The notes under the pieces are model-generated. The model searched no databases, was not told where the DNA came from, and worked only from the letters and a program-made list of their open reading frames with translations. From positions 1 through 43,604 of the forward strand of contig JAKLJY010000004.1 in NCBI GenBank assembly GCA_023150895.1: 43,604 nt of DNA, read 5' to 3'. Position numbers and translations under genes: made by a program. Each line of letters starts with the position of its first letter. Within the stretch, counting starts at the first letter, position 1. This document shows, one piece after another, positions 1-9,139 of the stretch. This stretch comes from Myxococcota bacterium. Lineage in GTDB: Bacteria > Myxococcota_A > Bradymonadia > UBA7976 > UBA1532.

Positions 1-97
1 GGGCCGCGGCGCCGGGCTCCTGGGCCTGGGCAACGCTCACGCTCAGAAACGCAGCGACGGTGGCGCACATCAACGGGTGCTTGGACATGCCGTACAT
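1..97 (-). CDS. N-terminus of a secreted protein, cut by the left edge
   Basis: Only the first 32 codons are present. Read on the minus strand from ATG at 97, they begin MYGMSKHPLMCATVAAF and continue to a Val-Ala-Gln-Ala stretch, which is a good Sec signal peptide with likely cleavage after AQA. The SD-like AGGGGAG lies about 10 bases before this ATG. A second ATG at 88 is possible but too far from that site. It starts 26 bases after the stop of the vWA lipoprotein on the same strand, so the two probably share a transcript. Nothing of the mature protein is visible, so its function cannot be called. Confidence 0.6.
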   Translation of the reverse strand, partial: MYGMSKHPLMCATVAAFLSVSVAQAQEPGAAA

Positions 98-123
98 CTC
101 GCTCGAACTCCCCTGACCGGTTT

Positions 124-1446
124 TCATTTGACGAACCAGAGACGGGTGTCTTCCGTCTCGTCGTCGCTGCTCGTGAGCGCGGTGGATTCCTTCTTCCCGC
201 CCAGGGTGAGCGAGAGCTCGGACGACAACAGGTACTGCCCGGCGCCGAGTCCGACGGTGTCGGTGCTCGTGACCCGGAGCTTCCAGGCGCCCGCGATGCG
301 GTTGGCGACCAGGGGCTCCAGGGTGTTGCTGGTGGTGAACTCGTCGGCGCGCTCGATGAAGACGTACTCGCCGCCCGTGGCGCAGGCCAGCGCGTAGAGT
401 TCGGGGTCGCGCCCCTGCTTGAACCCCGACGCCAGGCGGGGCTGAAGGTGCAGAACGATGACGGGGACCGGAGACGCCTGGCCACCGTAGGTGTGGCCGG
501 CGTACGTCTGGGTGACCTGCGCGAGCGTCTTGTCGGAGCCGGAGCTGTCGCCGCGCTCCGTGCCGTCGGTGAACAGAATGACCACGGGGTTGAAGGCCTT
601 GGTGTCCTTCCCGTTGATCACGATGTTGTAGGTCTGGTCGAGCGCGTCCGCGAGCGGCGTGGAGCCGATCTCGCCGCGTTCGAGCTGACTGAGGCCGTCG
701 AAGGCCTTGTCGAGGCGACACGTCGCGCCATCGGACCCCGCGGGGCAGACCATGACGTCGCGGTTGCGCGTCGGGGTCGCGAACTCCTGGGTGATGTGCG
801 GCTGCCGCTGGTCGAACCAGACGAGCGAGAAGTAGGTGTCGAGCGGGATGTAGGGGAGTCTCACGAGGTTCTTGAAGAACGTGAGACGCTCGTCCCGCTG
901 GTCCGACGCCTTGCTCGGATCGACGGACTGGGTCGGATCGGGCTGGCCTTTCAGGCTGCCCGAGTTGTCGAGCAGCAGCACGACGAGGCGGTCGTCGCCC
1001 CGGCGAGCGTCGCCGCCCGGGACTTCGTAGCGCAACGCCGACCCGAGCAACGAAATACCCGACTGCGGGCCCGGCTGGTCCGACCGCTCGCCGCACGCGT
1101 TGAACGTGCCCGGATCGACCTGGTCGGTGTCGCAGTTTGCAGCCAGGGCGAACTCGAAGTCGTCGGACCGGAGTTCCTCGTCGACCTGCCGCGGAATCCC
1201 GTCGATGACGACCGCGTCGTTCGGCAGAAGGGAGACCGTCCCCTCGCGCGTATAGCTGAGGATCTGGAGCGAGACGTCGAGCTGACTGTCATCGACCGAG
1301 TCCGGCGCACGGCAGATGCCGGACGCGAGCAATTCGTCGAAGTACCTGGGCTGGTAGTCCAGATTGACGGTGGAGTCGCACGCCGCTGCGGCGCTGCCGA
1401 GCAGCACGAGCAGGGCCTTGCTTTTCATTCGGACACGAACGGGCAT
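124..1446 (-). CDS. vWA-domain lipoprotein
   Basis: A 440-residue predicted lipoprotein. The start at 1446 is chosen because GAAGGGGA sits 9 bases upstream and a lipoprotein signal follows, with the lipobox Cys at residue 23 (AAAAC). An open frame continues upstream to 1656 but reads as non-coding. The centre holds a von Willebrand factor A fold: the metal-site (MIDAS) DNSGS begins at Asp160, and a later ILFTDGTE strand carries the second metal-site Asp. Such domains bind protein ligands through a divalent cation. The N-terminal 130 residues are unassigned. The protein should sit on the inner or outer membrane facing the periplasm or surface. It diverges from the anchor-D lipoprotein cluster, one member of which also carries a vWA domain. 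The ligand is unknown. Confidence 0.88.
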   Translation of the reverse strand: MPVRVRMKSKALLVLLGSAAAACDSTVNLDYQPRYFDELLASGICRAPDSVDDSQLDVSLQILSYTREGTVSLLPNDAVVIDGIPRQVDEELRSDDFEFALAANCDTDQVDPGTFNACGERSDQPGPQSGISLLGSALRYEVPGGDARRGDDRLVVLLLDNSGSLKGQPDPTQSVDPSKASDQRDERLTFFKNLVRLPYIPLDTYFSLVWFDQRQPHITQEFATPTRNRDVMVCPAGSDGATCRLDKAFDGLSQLERGEIGSTPLADALDQTYNIVINGKDTKAFNPVVILFTDGTERGDSSGSDKTLAQVTQTYAGHTYGGQASPVPVIVLHLQPRLASGFKQGRDPELYALACATGGEYVFIERADEFTTSNTLEPLVANRIAGAWKLRVTSTDTVGLGAGQYLLSSELSLTLGGKKESTALTSSDDETEDTRLWFVK

Positions 1447-1803
1447 CCTGACCATTCCCCTTCGCAGCAAGCCGGCCCGGGCGCAGGGCACACGCCCCGC
1501 GAGCCGGCCGAACGGACGCGGTTTGCTAACACGGTCCTCCCCGGGTGTCAACGTAGGAACCCCGCCTGTCTCGCGGACTTGGGGCCTTCGGACCGGGTCT
1601 ACGAACGCAGGACGGGGCCCGCCGGCGACGCGGGCGAGGGGCCGATCGTCGGGCATTGAATCGCGCGAGGTGGTTGTCCCGGAGTGAAAAAAGTTGCACT
1701 GTGTTGCATCTTGCCCCGCCCGAATGATTCAACCGGTGGTCCGGGGCCCGTGTTTCTACCTGACTGGCCCGACGGAAACGGGGAATTCCGAGGAGTGTTG
1801 TCG
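1447..1803. other. Divergent intergenic region (357 bp)
   Basis: This gap separates the start of the minus-strand vWA lipoprotein from the plus-strand anchor-D lipoprotein. It holds the minus-strand promoter candidate listed separately and the SD of the plus gene (AGGAG at 1791-1795). A tandem direct repeat GTTGCA occurs at 1693-1698 and 1703-1708, exactly 10 bases apart, next to an A-run at 1686-1692. No convincing plus-strand promoter was found. Open frames crossing it look like shadows. Confidence 0.5.
1523..1551 (-). promoter_or_regulatory. Candidate sigma-70-type promoter for the vWA lipoprotein
   Basis: On the minus strand a perfect -35 TTGACA (1551-1546) is followed after 17 bases by TAGCAA (1528-1523), 3 of 6 to the -10 consensus. 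Transcription would begin near 1516, giving a leader of about 70 bases before the ATG at 1446. The -35 and spacing are good and the -10 is weak, so this remains a candidate. Confidence 0.4.
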
Positions 1804-3888
1804 ATGACCAAGAGGTTCTCGCTCGAGACGAATTCGCTGGGCGCCGTCGCCCTGCTGTGGGCCTTGGCAGCGGGGGCTGCCCTGGCCGGCTGCGACGACA
1901 AGTTCAGCGGCTCCGGCTCGCCGGACATCACCGTCACGCCGACGTCGATCAGCTTCGGCAAGGTCAACATCGGCGAAAACGTGGACGAGTTCGTCCGCGT
2001 CCAGAACAGCGGAGACGGCACGCTGGTCATCACTGGTATCTCCATGAACATGGGAGACACCACCGACTACGAGCTTTATTGGAACACGGAGAACGAGGCG
2101 GATACCGCCTTCGTCGGGATCACGCGCAACGGCGAGAACCGGTTCGATCTTCCGCTGCAACTGGAACCGCGGACCGAATTCTTCCTGATCCTGAACTACG
2201 CCCCGACGGACGATACGCCGGAGAGCGGCGAGATCGTGCTGACGACGAACGTCGGGGACAAGCGGACGGTGACGATCCCCGTCGGGACAGCCTCGGTGGC
2301 GCCCGAAATCACGGTCAGCCCGGGGACCCACGACTTCGGCAGCGTACCCGCGTTCAACCCCAACGACCCGGAGGCGGAACCCGAATTCGTCGACGTCACC
2401 GTCACGAACATCGGCCAGCTTCCGCTGACGAACTTCGGATTCTCGCTCAGCGGCTCGCAGGAGTTCGAGCCGCTGATCGGTGGCCGTGACCCTCGGCGCG
2501 AGTCGAATGCGGCGCTGCTCGACGACCCGGACGAGGACGGCGAGGCGGGGCTGTCGCCCAACGCGTCGTTCGTCATCCGCGTCGAATACAAGCCGTCGAC
2601 GCAGGGCCCCGATGCCGCCCAGCTCATCATCGAGAGCAACGATCCCGTGCAGCCGAGCATCGCCGTCGCCCTCACGGCGAACGGCGCGACGCCCTGCATC
2701 AACGTCGTCCCGGCCGCGGTCGAGTTCCCCGCGAGCCTCGTGAACCGCGACGACTCCCGCCCGGTCAACATCGAGAGTTGCGGCGGCGGTCCGCTTCAGA
2801 TCGAGAGCATCGAGATTGCCCCGGGTAGTGATCCGGCGTTCGCCCTCGACGCGACGTCCCTGCCGACCTTCCCCGCCGTTCTGCCGGCCGCGACCCCCGA
2901 GCAGGCGCTCCCGAGCCGCGAGATCCGGGTCAGCTTCACGCCGCGCGAGGAGCGGGTCTACAACGGCAAGCTCATCGTCCGGACGAACGATCCCTCGTCC
3001 CCCGAGAAGATTGTCAGCCTCCTCGGCCGCGGCGTGCTGAACGCCTGTCCGCAGGCCCGCGCCAACCCCGAGGAGCACTACGTCGAGCCCCTCGACGTCG
3101 TCGTGCTCGACGGCGCTTCGTCGGTCGATCCGGACGGGCCGGACAACCGCCCCGTGCGGTTCGAGTGGGTCATCACCGACCGGCCGGAGGGCTCGACGCA
3201 GCAGCCTCGCGAGCAGGTCAACGGGGACGATCCCACGATCGGCGCGCCCGATGACCTGACCACCCCCAACGCGCAGTTCTTCGTCGACCTCGCCGGCACC
3301 TACACGGCCGAACTCCGCGTGACCGACAACCTCGGCCTCAGCTCGGAGACCTGCGAGACCTCCGCGATCGTCACCATCGTCGCGAAGCCCGAGGAGGCCA
3401 TCCACATCCAGGTGGTGTGGACGTCGCCGGACGACCCCGACCAGACGGACCGCCAGGGCACCGACGTCGACCTTCACCTGCGCCACCCGACCGGCGACTG
3501 GTTCCTGGCGCCCGGCGACTGCTACTACGGCAACCCGAACCCGGACTGGGGTGAACTGACGCTCGAGAGTGACAACCCGGTGCTCGACATCGACGACATC
3601 AACGGCGCCGGCCCCGAGAACATCAACCTGAACGAGCCGGAGAACACCGAGACGCTGGGCGCACCGTACGAGGTCGCCGTCCACTACTACAGCAGCCGCG
3701 AGCGGCAGACCGGACAGGACTATGGGGCGTCGACCGCGACGGCCCGTATCTTCCTCCAGGGCGCGCTCAACCTGACCGTCGAGAACATCGAGCTGCCCGC
3801 GCAGGACGCGTTCTGCAAGGTCGCTGCGATCGAATGGCCCGCGGCCACCTCGACCAGCATCCTCGAGTGCTTCGACACGAAGCCCTGA
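1804..3888 (+). CDS. Choice-of-anchor-D lipoprotein with C-terminal DUF2135/YfaP-like domain
   Basis: A 694-residue lipoprotein. The start at 1804 is set by AGGAG 8 bases upstream and by a signal ending ALAGC with the lipid Cys at residue 30. The frame is open upstream to 1684 but that part is not needed. Three beta-sandwich modules of the ASPM-SPD-2-Hydin/choice-of-anchor-D type follow, recognisable by SISFGKVNIGE and HDFGSV openings, a V-x-N-x-G strand, and closing lines like IIESNDP. A PKD-like segment follows (VVLDGASSVDPDGP). The last 150 residues contain GTDVDLHLRHP, DCYYGN, GAGPENI and VAVHYYS, the landmarks of DUF2135/YfaP domains. It is first of four tandem relatives. Extracytoplasmic binding or structure is likely; the partner is unknown. 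Confidence 0.88.
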   Translation: MTKRFSLETNSLGAVALLWALAAGAALAGCDDKFSGSGSPDITVTPTSISFGKVNIGENVDEFVRVQNSGDGTLVITGISMNMGDTTDYELYWNTENEADTAFVGITRNGENRFDLPLQLEPRTEFFLILNYAPTDDTPESGEIVLTTNVGDKRTVTIPVGTASVAPEITVSPGTHDFGSVPAFNPNDPEAEPEFVDVTVTNIGQLPLTNFGFSLSGSQEFEPLIGGRDPRRESNAALLDDPDEDGEAGLSPNASFVIRVEYKPSTQGPDAAQLIIESNDPVQPSIAVALTANGATPCINVVPAAVEFPASLVNRDDSRPVNIESCGGGPLQIESIEIAPGSDPAFALDATSLPTFPAVLPAATPEQALPSREIRVSFTPREERVYNGKLIVRTNDPSSPEKIVSLLGRGVLNACPQARANPEEHYVEPLDVVVLDGASSVDPDGPDNRPVRFEWVITDRPEGSTQQPREQVNGDDPTIGAPDDLTTPNAQFFVDLAGTYTAELRVTDNLGLSSETCETSAIVTIVAKPEEAIHIQVVWTSPDDPDQTDRQGTDVDLHLRHPTGDWFLAPGDCYYGNPNPDWGELTLESDNPVLDIDDINGAGPENINLNEPENTETLGAPYEVAVHYYSSRERQTGQDYGASTATARIFLQGALNLTVENIELPAQDAFCKVAAIEWPAATSTSILECFDTKP

Positions 3889-3937
3889 TTCGCGCCCGCC
3901 GCCCGCCCGCCCGCCCGGTTTCGCCTGGAGGCCCCCG

Positions 3938-5983
3938 ATGCGCCTTTCGCTGGTCTCTTCGCTGTTCGCGGCGGCGCTTGCCGTCGTGTTGGGTGCCTGC
4001 GGCGAACAACGCAGCGCCCGCAGCCCTTCGCTCGACATCAACCCCGATCGCTTCACGTTCGCGCGCCTGACCGTCGGCGAGTCCGCCGAGGACGAGGTCA
4101 CCGTGTCGAACACCGGGCAGGGCGACCTCATCATCCGCTCGATCGCCCTGCGCGACGAGTCGACGGCCCGCGAGTTCACCTTGCGCGCCCGCGCGGCGGA
4201 CGGTGTGCTCTCCGAGGCACCGGACGCGGTCACGCTCGCGCCGAACGAGCGACTCTTTCTGGTCGTGTCCTATACCCCCACCGACGAGTCGGTGACGGCG
4301 GACCGGGGCGCGGTGGTCCTCGAGACCAACGATGCCACCCAGCTCACGGCCGAGATCCCCATCGGCGGTGGTGACCAGGGCGCCGAGATCGTCGTCAGCC
4401 CCCTCGACATCGACTTCGGCGCCGTGGACGCCGGCCGCACCGCAGAGCGGCCGGTCGAAATCAGCAACATCGGCGTCGGGACGCTGATCGTTTCCGGACT
4501 GACGATCAACGGCAGCAGCGACTTCACGCTGCTCGAGAACGGCGAACCCCTGCCCGACCTCGAGGGCGCGCCGATGGAGATCGGGCCGTCCGAGAGCCGG
4601 ACGCTGACGGTCGTGTACGCCCCGATGCTGCCGGGCCCCGATGGTGCAGAACTCATCGTCTACAGCAATGACCCCCGGCAGCCCGAAACCGTAGTCGAAC
4701 TTTCCGCCAACGGCGCGGCGGCGTGTATTCGCGTGATCCCCGAAGACGTGGACTTCGGGGCCTCGCTCGTCGTCGCGGATACCGCGCCCGAGACCCCGAC
4801 CCCGAACCGCGAGTCCCTGATTGTGGAGAGTTGCGGCGGCTCGGCGCTCGAGGTCGAGTCGATCGAAATCGCCGGCGCCGACGCGGCGTACTTCCGCGTC
4901 GCCGAGGTCTTCGAAAGCAACCCGGACGCAGCGAGTCCCCTTTTCGTCCTTCCCGCTGCCGTGGACGGGCAACCGGCGCCGGCGCGAACGATCGCGCTCG
5001 AGTTCCGGCCCACCGAGGAGCGCGTCTATGGCGCACGGCTGCTCATCAAGAGCAACACCATTCCGGACGTCACGGAGGTCGTTCTGTTCGGTCGGGGCGT
5101 CGAGAACCAGTGTCCGGTGCCGACGTCCTCCACCGAGTCCTACGACGTCGCGCCCCTCGACATCATCACCCTCGATGGGTCGCCGTCCAACGACCCCGGC
5201 GGCGAGGTCGTCGAGTGGCGGTGGTCCATCGTGTCCCGGCCGGACGGCTCGGTGGCCAAACTCGTGGAGTCCTACTCGGATGACACGCACCCGGCCGATG
5301 GAGGCCCGGACGACGATCCCGCGACGCCGGAGGCCCGGTTCTTCGTCGACGTGGCCGGACAGTATGAGTTCGAACTCATCGTCGTCGACGAGCTCGGGCA
5401 GGAGAGCTGCGAGCCGCTGGCGACGGCCCGCGTCACGGTCAGCGCGGTCCCGGACAAGGACCTCCACATCCAGCTCGTCTGGACGACGCCCGACGACCCG
5501 GATGAGACCGACATGCGCGGCACGGACGTCGACCTTCACCTGCGCCATCCGATGGCCAACGGGGGCTGGAACACCGACGCCGGTGCGTACGACTGCTATT
5601 TCGCGAACAAGACGCCCGATTGGGGCGCCCAGCTCGACCCGGCGGACAACCCCAGCCTCGACATCGACGACACCAACGGCGCCGGCCCGGAGAACATCAA
5701 CCTGGCCCGGCCCGAACCGGTCACCTACGACGTGGCCGCGCTGTACTTCCGGGCCGAGAGTGCCCTGGGCGGGGACGATCCCACCGTCGAGCACCTGTCG
5801 CTGGTCACCGTCCGGATCTATGCCCGCGGTGAGCTCCTCGCCGAGTGGCTCGACAAGGAGATGCAGCACCGCGCGGACCTCTGGTTCATCGCCAGCGTGC
5901 GTTGGTGTGAAGACCTGACCGTCTGTCCGGAGATCGTCACGGTCGACGAGCTTCTGAGCGAAGCCGAGTACGACCTGCCCTGA
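3938..5983 (+). CDS. Choice-of-anchor-D lipoprotein, paralogue of the upstream gene
   Basis: A 681-residue lipoprotein with the same domain order as its upstream neighbour: signal and lipobox LGAC with Cys21, three anchor-D modules (RFTFARLTVGE, DIDFGAVDAG, DVDFGASL), a PKD-like segment (LDIITLDGSPSNDPGG), and a C-terminal domain with GTDVDLHLRHP, DCYF, DTNGAGPENINL and VAALYF, i.e. DUF2135/YfaP-like. GGAGG lies 6 bases before the ATG. The two genes are 49 bases apart, separated by a CCCGCC-rich tract, and appear to be a tandem duplication that has since diverged. Mature-domain function is not known; a beta-rich, extracytoplasmic scaffold is the safest description. Confidence 0.88.
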   Translation: MRLSLVSSLFAAALAVVLGACGEQRSARSPSLDINPDRFTFARLTVGESAEDEVTVSNTGQGDLIIRSIALRDESTAREFTLRARAADGVLSEAPDAVTLAPNERLFLVVSYTPTDESVTADRGAVVLETNDATQLTAEIPIGGGDQGAEIVVSPLDIDFGAVDAGRTAERPVEISNIGVGTLIVSGLTINGSSDFTLLENGEPLPDLEGAPMEIGPSESRTLTVVYAPMLPGPDGAELIVYSNDPRQPETVVELSANGAAACIRVIPEDVDFGASLVVADTAPETPTPNRESLIVESCGGSALEVESIEIAGADAAYFRVAEVFESNPDAASPLFVLPAAVDGQPAPARTIALEFRPTEERVYGARLLIKSNTIPDVTEVVLFGRGVENQCPVPTSSTESYDVAPLDIITLDGSPSNDPGGEVVEWRWSIVSRPDGSVAKLVESYSDDTHPADGGPDDDPATPEARFFVDVAGQYEFELIVVDELGQESCEPLATARVTVSAVPDKDLHIQLVWTTPDDPDETDMRGTDVDLHLRHPMANGGWNTDAGAYDCYFANKTPDWGAQLDPADNPSLDIDDTNGAGPENINLARPEPVTYDVAALYFRAESALGGDDPTVEHLSLVTVRIYARGELLAEWLDKEMQHRADLWFIASVRWCEDLTVCPEIVTVDELLSEAEYDLP

Positions 5984-5994
5984 ACCGACCCGCC

Positions 5995-6024
5995 TTGTCG
6001 GGAGCGCGGCAAGATCGGTATGGT
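5995..6024 (+). promoter_or_regulatory. Candidate promoter for the six-module vWA lipoprotein
   Basis: TTGTCG (5995-6000) and TATGGT (6019-6024) are separated by 18 bases. Each matches its sigma-70 hexamer consensus at 4 of 6 positions. The start site would be near 6031, about 26 bases before the ATG at 6057. It may give the third gene of the lipoprotein cluster its own transcript. Sequence match only. Confidence 0.3.
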
Positions 6025-6056
6025 CCACCTCGCCCCGTACCGGCTCGAGGAGACCC

Positions 6057-9000
6057 ATGCACAGGACCATCATCCGCGCCGTCGCCCTGTTCGCCGCAGT
6101 CCTGGCCGGCTGCTCCGAGGATCAGCTCAAGAGCGAGTCGTTCCCCGACATCCAGGCGACGCCGGAACTCCTCACCCTGACGACGCTGCCGATCGGTGAG
6201 CAGGTCACCCGCACGGTGATGATCCGGAATGCGGGCGGCGCCAACTCCAGTCTCATCATCACGCACATCGACCTTTCGAACACGCTCGATCCGCGCGAGT
6301 TCACGCTGTCCGAGACCGGTGTTCCGTTGACCCTCCGGGGCGGCGACAGCATTCAGGTCGACGTGACCTACTCGCCCATCGACGCGAGCTCCGATGGAGG
6401 GGCGTTGCTGGTCCGGAGCAACGACCCGGACCAGGGCACCCTGTCCATCCCGATCAACACGACCGAAGCCGCGGCCGAGATCGACGTCCAGCCGCCGGAG
6501 CTCCTCTTTGGCCCGGTTCCCGGCGGAGAGACGCGCACGCTCGGGGTCGTCATCACGAACAGCGGTGCCGTCGCCGTGCCCGTCACCGAGATCGCCTTCG
6601 ATGCGGCGTCGAGCCCCGACTTCGCCGTGACCCGCGGCGCCGAGCTTCGCCCGACGCTCACACGCGAAACCCGGCTCGAACTCGAGGTCACCTACACGCC
6701 CATCGGCCGAGGCAACGACGACGGGACGCTCGTCGTGCACACGGGCAACCCCGACTACCCGCGCATCCTGATCCCGGTTCGCGGGACGGAGCCGGTTCCC
6801 GATATCGAAGTGAGCCGCCCGAGCATCAGTTTCGGGGCGGTCGACCTCGGCGCCGACTCGGATGTCGTCGAACTCGTCGTCCGCAACGCCGGCACCGGTC
6901 CGCTCTCCGTCGACGGGCTCGGATTCACGCTGGCGCCAGACGGGGTGAACGAACAGTTCACGCTCCACGACCTGCCCGATCCCCTGCCCCGCATTCTGCA
7001 AACCAACGAGACATTCACCATCGGCGTGAGCTACCACCCGCGGGTCGCCGGCGAGCATGCCGCGACGCTGCTCATCGAGAGCAACGATCCCGATCCCGAG
7101 GAAGCTGCGCTCCGGATCCCGGTCACCGGCCGCGTTCGGGTCCCCTGCATCGACGTGCGACCGGAGATCATTCAGCTCGGGGTCGTCGCGCAGGGCGTCG
7201 ACAGCATTCATCAACCTGTCCTGGTGACCAACTGCGGCGACCTGCCGCTGAGCCTGACGGACCTTCGAATCGAGGGGGACGACGGCTTCGCGTGGGGCTG
7301 GCCGGAGGGCGAGCCGGAGCAGCGCCTGCTCGCACCGCTGACGACGACCACGGTCGAGGTCTGGTTCTCCAACCGTGGCCTCGCGGAAGGGGCCGGCGCG
7401 CAAGCGACCTTCGTCATCGAAAACGACACGCCGGACCGCCCCACCGTCGAGATTCCGGTCACGGCCATCGGAGGTGGCGCCCCGACGTGCGATTTGCGCC
7501 TGCTCGGCGATCCGGTGAACTTCGGCTTCGTCAGCCGCGGCACCGGGCGGTCCCGCCCGATCGACGTACTCAATGTCGGCACCGGCAACTGCGAGGTGCG
7601 GTCGGAGACCACGGCATTCCTCGGCCTCGGCCCCAACCCGTTCATCGTCGTCGGCCATCTGCCGCGGCTCGTCGGCCCGGGGCAACGCGTCCCCGTCACG
7701 GTCGAATTCCACCCCCTCAGCTGGGGGCCGATGAGCGGTACGCTTACGGTGACCTATTTCAACCCCTATTTGATGATGCAGGCGGCCACGATGGTCAACC
7801 TGACGGGCGTCGGGGGCGACAGCAACATCGAGGTCATCCCCGGCCATCTGGACTTCGGGCTCGTCACCGCGGGCGACTGCGCGTCCCGCACGGAGCGCGT
7901 CACGGTCTACAACACCGGCCTCGTCGACCTGTGCATCACCAACATCGAGCTGCAGGGTGCCGGATGCGCCGAGTTCCTCGTCGTCGACCGGCCTGTGGCG
8001 AATGCCGACGGCTGCATCGTCGTAACCCGCAATCGGCCGGCCGACGTTCAGCTCGTCTACCAGCCCGCCAACCTGGGCGAAGACACGTGCGATCTCGTCT
8101 TCACCTCCGACGCCTCGGACAATCCGCAGCTCCGCGTGCCCCTCACGGGTACCGGCACGGCGGACCGCGCGCAGGTCGACGAGTTCGTCCAGACGTCGGG
8201 CCAGGAGGTCGACGTGCTGTTCGTCATCGACAACTCCGGCTCGATGAGCGAGGAACAGGACAACCTCGCCGAGAACATCTCGGACTTCATTCGGGGCGCC
8301 GACCAGTTCCAGAACGACTTCCAGCTCGGCGTCGTGAAGACGGAGGCCGACGGCGAGAACGCGGGGCAGCTCGTCGGCGAGCCCCGAATCATGCGGCGCT
8401 CTCCGCAGGTCGAGGCGCAGTTCCGCGAGGCGGCGGACGTCGGCATCGACTCCGCACAGGATGAGCGGGGTCTGGAGGCGGCGCACAAAGCCCTGACCGA
8501 TCCCAACGTCTTCGACACGGGCGTCGCCTGTCAGAACGACGGCGCCTGCATGGCGCCGGATCGATGCGTGGAGGGCTTCTGCGGCGGGTACAACCGCGGC
8601 TTCCTGCGCGAAACCGCCGCCCTCGAGCTGATTTTTCTCTCCGATGAAGAAGATCAGTCGCCCGGCACCGTCAATTTCTACGTGGACTTCTTCAAGAGCA
8701 TCAAAGGCGCGCGAAACGAGGGGCGCATGCATGCCCACGCCATCGTCGGCGCCGACGCGATCGGCCGGGCCGCCGCCTGCCAGAGCGAAGATGGGGCCGC
8801 CGATGCGGGTCGGCGCTACGTCGAGGTCGCCGAGCGGACGAACGGCACGGTCGCGAGCATCTGCGAAACCGACTTCGGCAACGACCTTCGCGATCTCGGC
8901 AACCGGGCCTTCGGCCTGCAGATCCAGTTCTTCCTGTCCCGGCCCGCCGCCCCCGGCACGGTCTCGGTCGAGGTCGACGGCTCGCCTCAGCCCGCCGGTT

Positions 9001-9116
9001 GGTCGTACGATCAGGACAGCAACTCGGTGGCCTTCGACGAGGGGAACGTGCCCGATCCCGGCTCGCGCATCCGCATCTCGTACGAGGCCCAGTGTTTCCC
9101 CCGTCAGGATCCCTGA
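6057..9116 (+). CDS. Choice-of-anchor-D lipoprotein with C-terminal vWA domain
   Basis: A 1019-residue lipoprotein with signal ending VLAGC (Cys19) and a GAGGAG ribosome site just before the ATG. Six anchor-D modules occupy roughly residues 30-710, seen as repeated F/L-G-x-V-x-x-G strands (LLFGPVPGGE, SISFGAVDLG, VNFGFVSRGT, LDFGLVTAGD). The vWA domain then begins near residue 720, with an intact MIDAS DNSGS from Asp725. A Cys-rich loop (C825, C831, C837, C842; CX5CX5CX4C) is inserted within the vWA region. A final beta-rich tail carries PGSRIRISYEAQC. Its length and repeat number suggest an extended stalk presenting a metal-dependent binding head. It lies third in the tandem lipoprotein group. 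The ligand is unknown. Confidence 0.88.
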   Translation: MHRTIIRAVALFAAVLAGCSEDQLKSESFPDIQATPELLTLTTLPIGEQVTRTVMIRNAGGANSSLIITHIDLSNTLDPREFTLSETGVPLTLRGGDSIQVDVTYSPIDASSDGGALLVRSNDPDQGTLSIPINTTEAAAEIDVQPPELLFGPVPGGETRTLGVVITNSGAVAVPVTEIAFDAASSPDFAVTRGAELRPTLTRETRLELEVTYTPIGRGNDDGTLVVHTGNPDYPRILIPVRGTEPVPDIEVSRPSISFGAVDLGADSDVVELVVRNAGTGPLSVDGLGFTLAPDGVNEQFTLHDLPDPLPRILQTNETFTIGVSYHPRVAGEHAATLLIESNDPDPEEAALRIPVTGRVRVPCIDVRPEIIQLGVVAQGVDSIHQPVLVTNCGDLPLSLTDLRIEGDDGFAWGWPEGEPEQRLLAPLTTTTVEVWFSNRGLAEGAGAQATFVIENDTPDRPTVEIPVTAIGGGAPTCDLRLLGDPVNFGFVSRGTGRSRPIDVLNVGTGNCEVRSETTAFLGLGPNPFIVVGHLPRLVGPGQRVPVTVEFHPLSWGPMSGTLTVTYFNPYLMMQAATMVNLTGVGGDSNIEVIPGHLDFGLVTAGDCASRTERVTVYNTGLVDLCITNIELQGAGCAEFLVVDRPVANADGCIVVTRNRPADVQLVYQPANLGEDTCDLVFTSDASDNPQLRVPLTGTGTADRAQVDEFVQTSGQEVDVLFVIDNSGSMSEEQDNLAENISDFIRGADQFQNDFQLGVVKTEADGENAGQLVGEPRIMRRSPQVEAQFREAADVGIDSAQDERGLEAAHKALTDPNVFDTGVACQNDGACMAPDRCVEGFCGGYNRGFLRETAALELIFLSDEEDQSPGTVNFYVDFFKSIKGARNEGRMHAHAIVGADAIGRAAACQSEDGAADAGRRYVEVAERTNGTVASICETDFGNDLRDLGNRAFGLQIQFFLSRPAAPGTVSVEVDGSPQPAGWSYDQDSNSVAFDEGNVPDPGSRIRISYEAQCFPRQDP

Positions 9117-9139
9117 ACCGTCACATGAGGACATCGACC

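Noticed and set aside
1694-1709. Sigma-54-like TTGCAC ... TTGCAT
   Set aside because: The -24 element lacks the GG dinucleotide and the gap between the two parts is one base short of the strict spacing, so a sigma-54 promoter is not supported.
1684-1803. Upstream extension of the first anchor-D lipoprotein
   Set aside because: A lipoprotein signal and a well-spaced AGGAG define ATG 1804; the extra 40 residues would bury the signal peptide.
3901-3915. CCCGCC-rich tandem tract between two anchor-D genes
   Set aside because: A short GC run of a few units is common in such DNA and no structure or site is evident.
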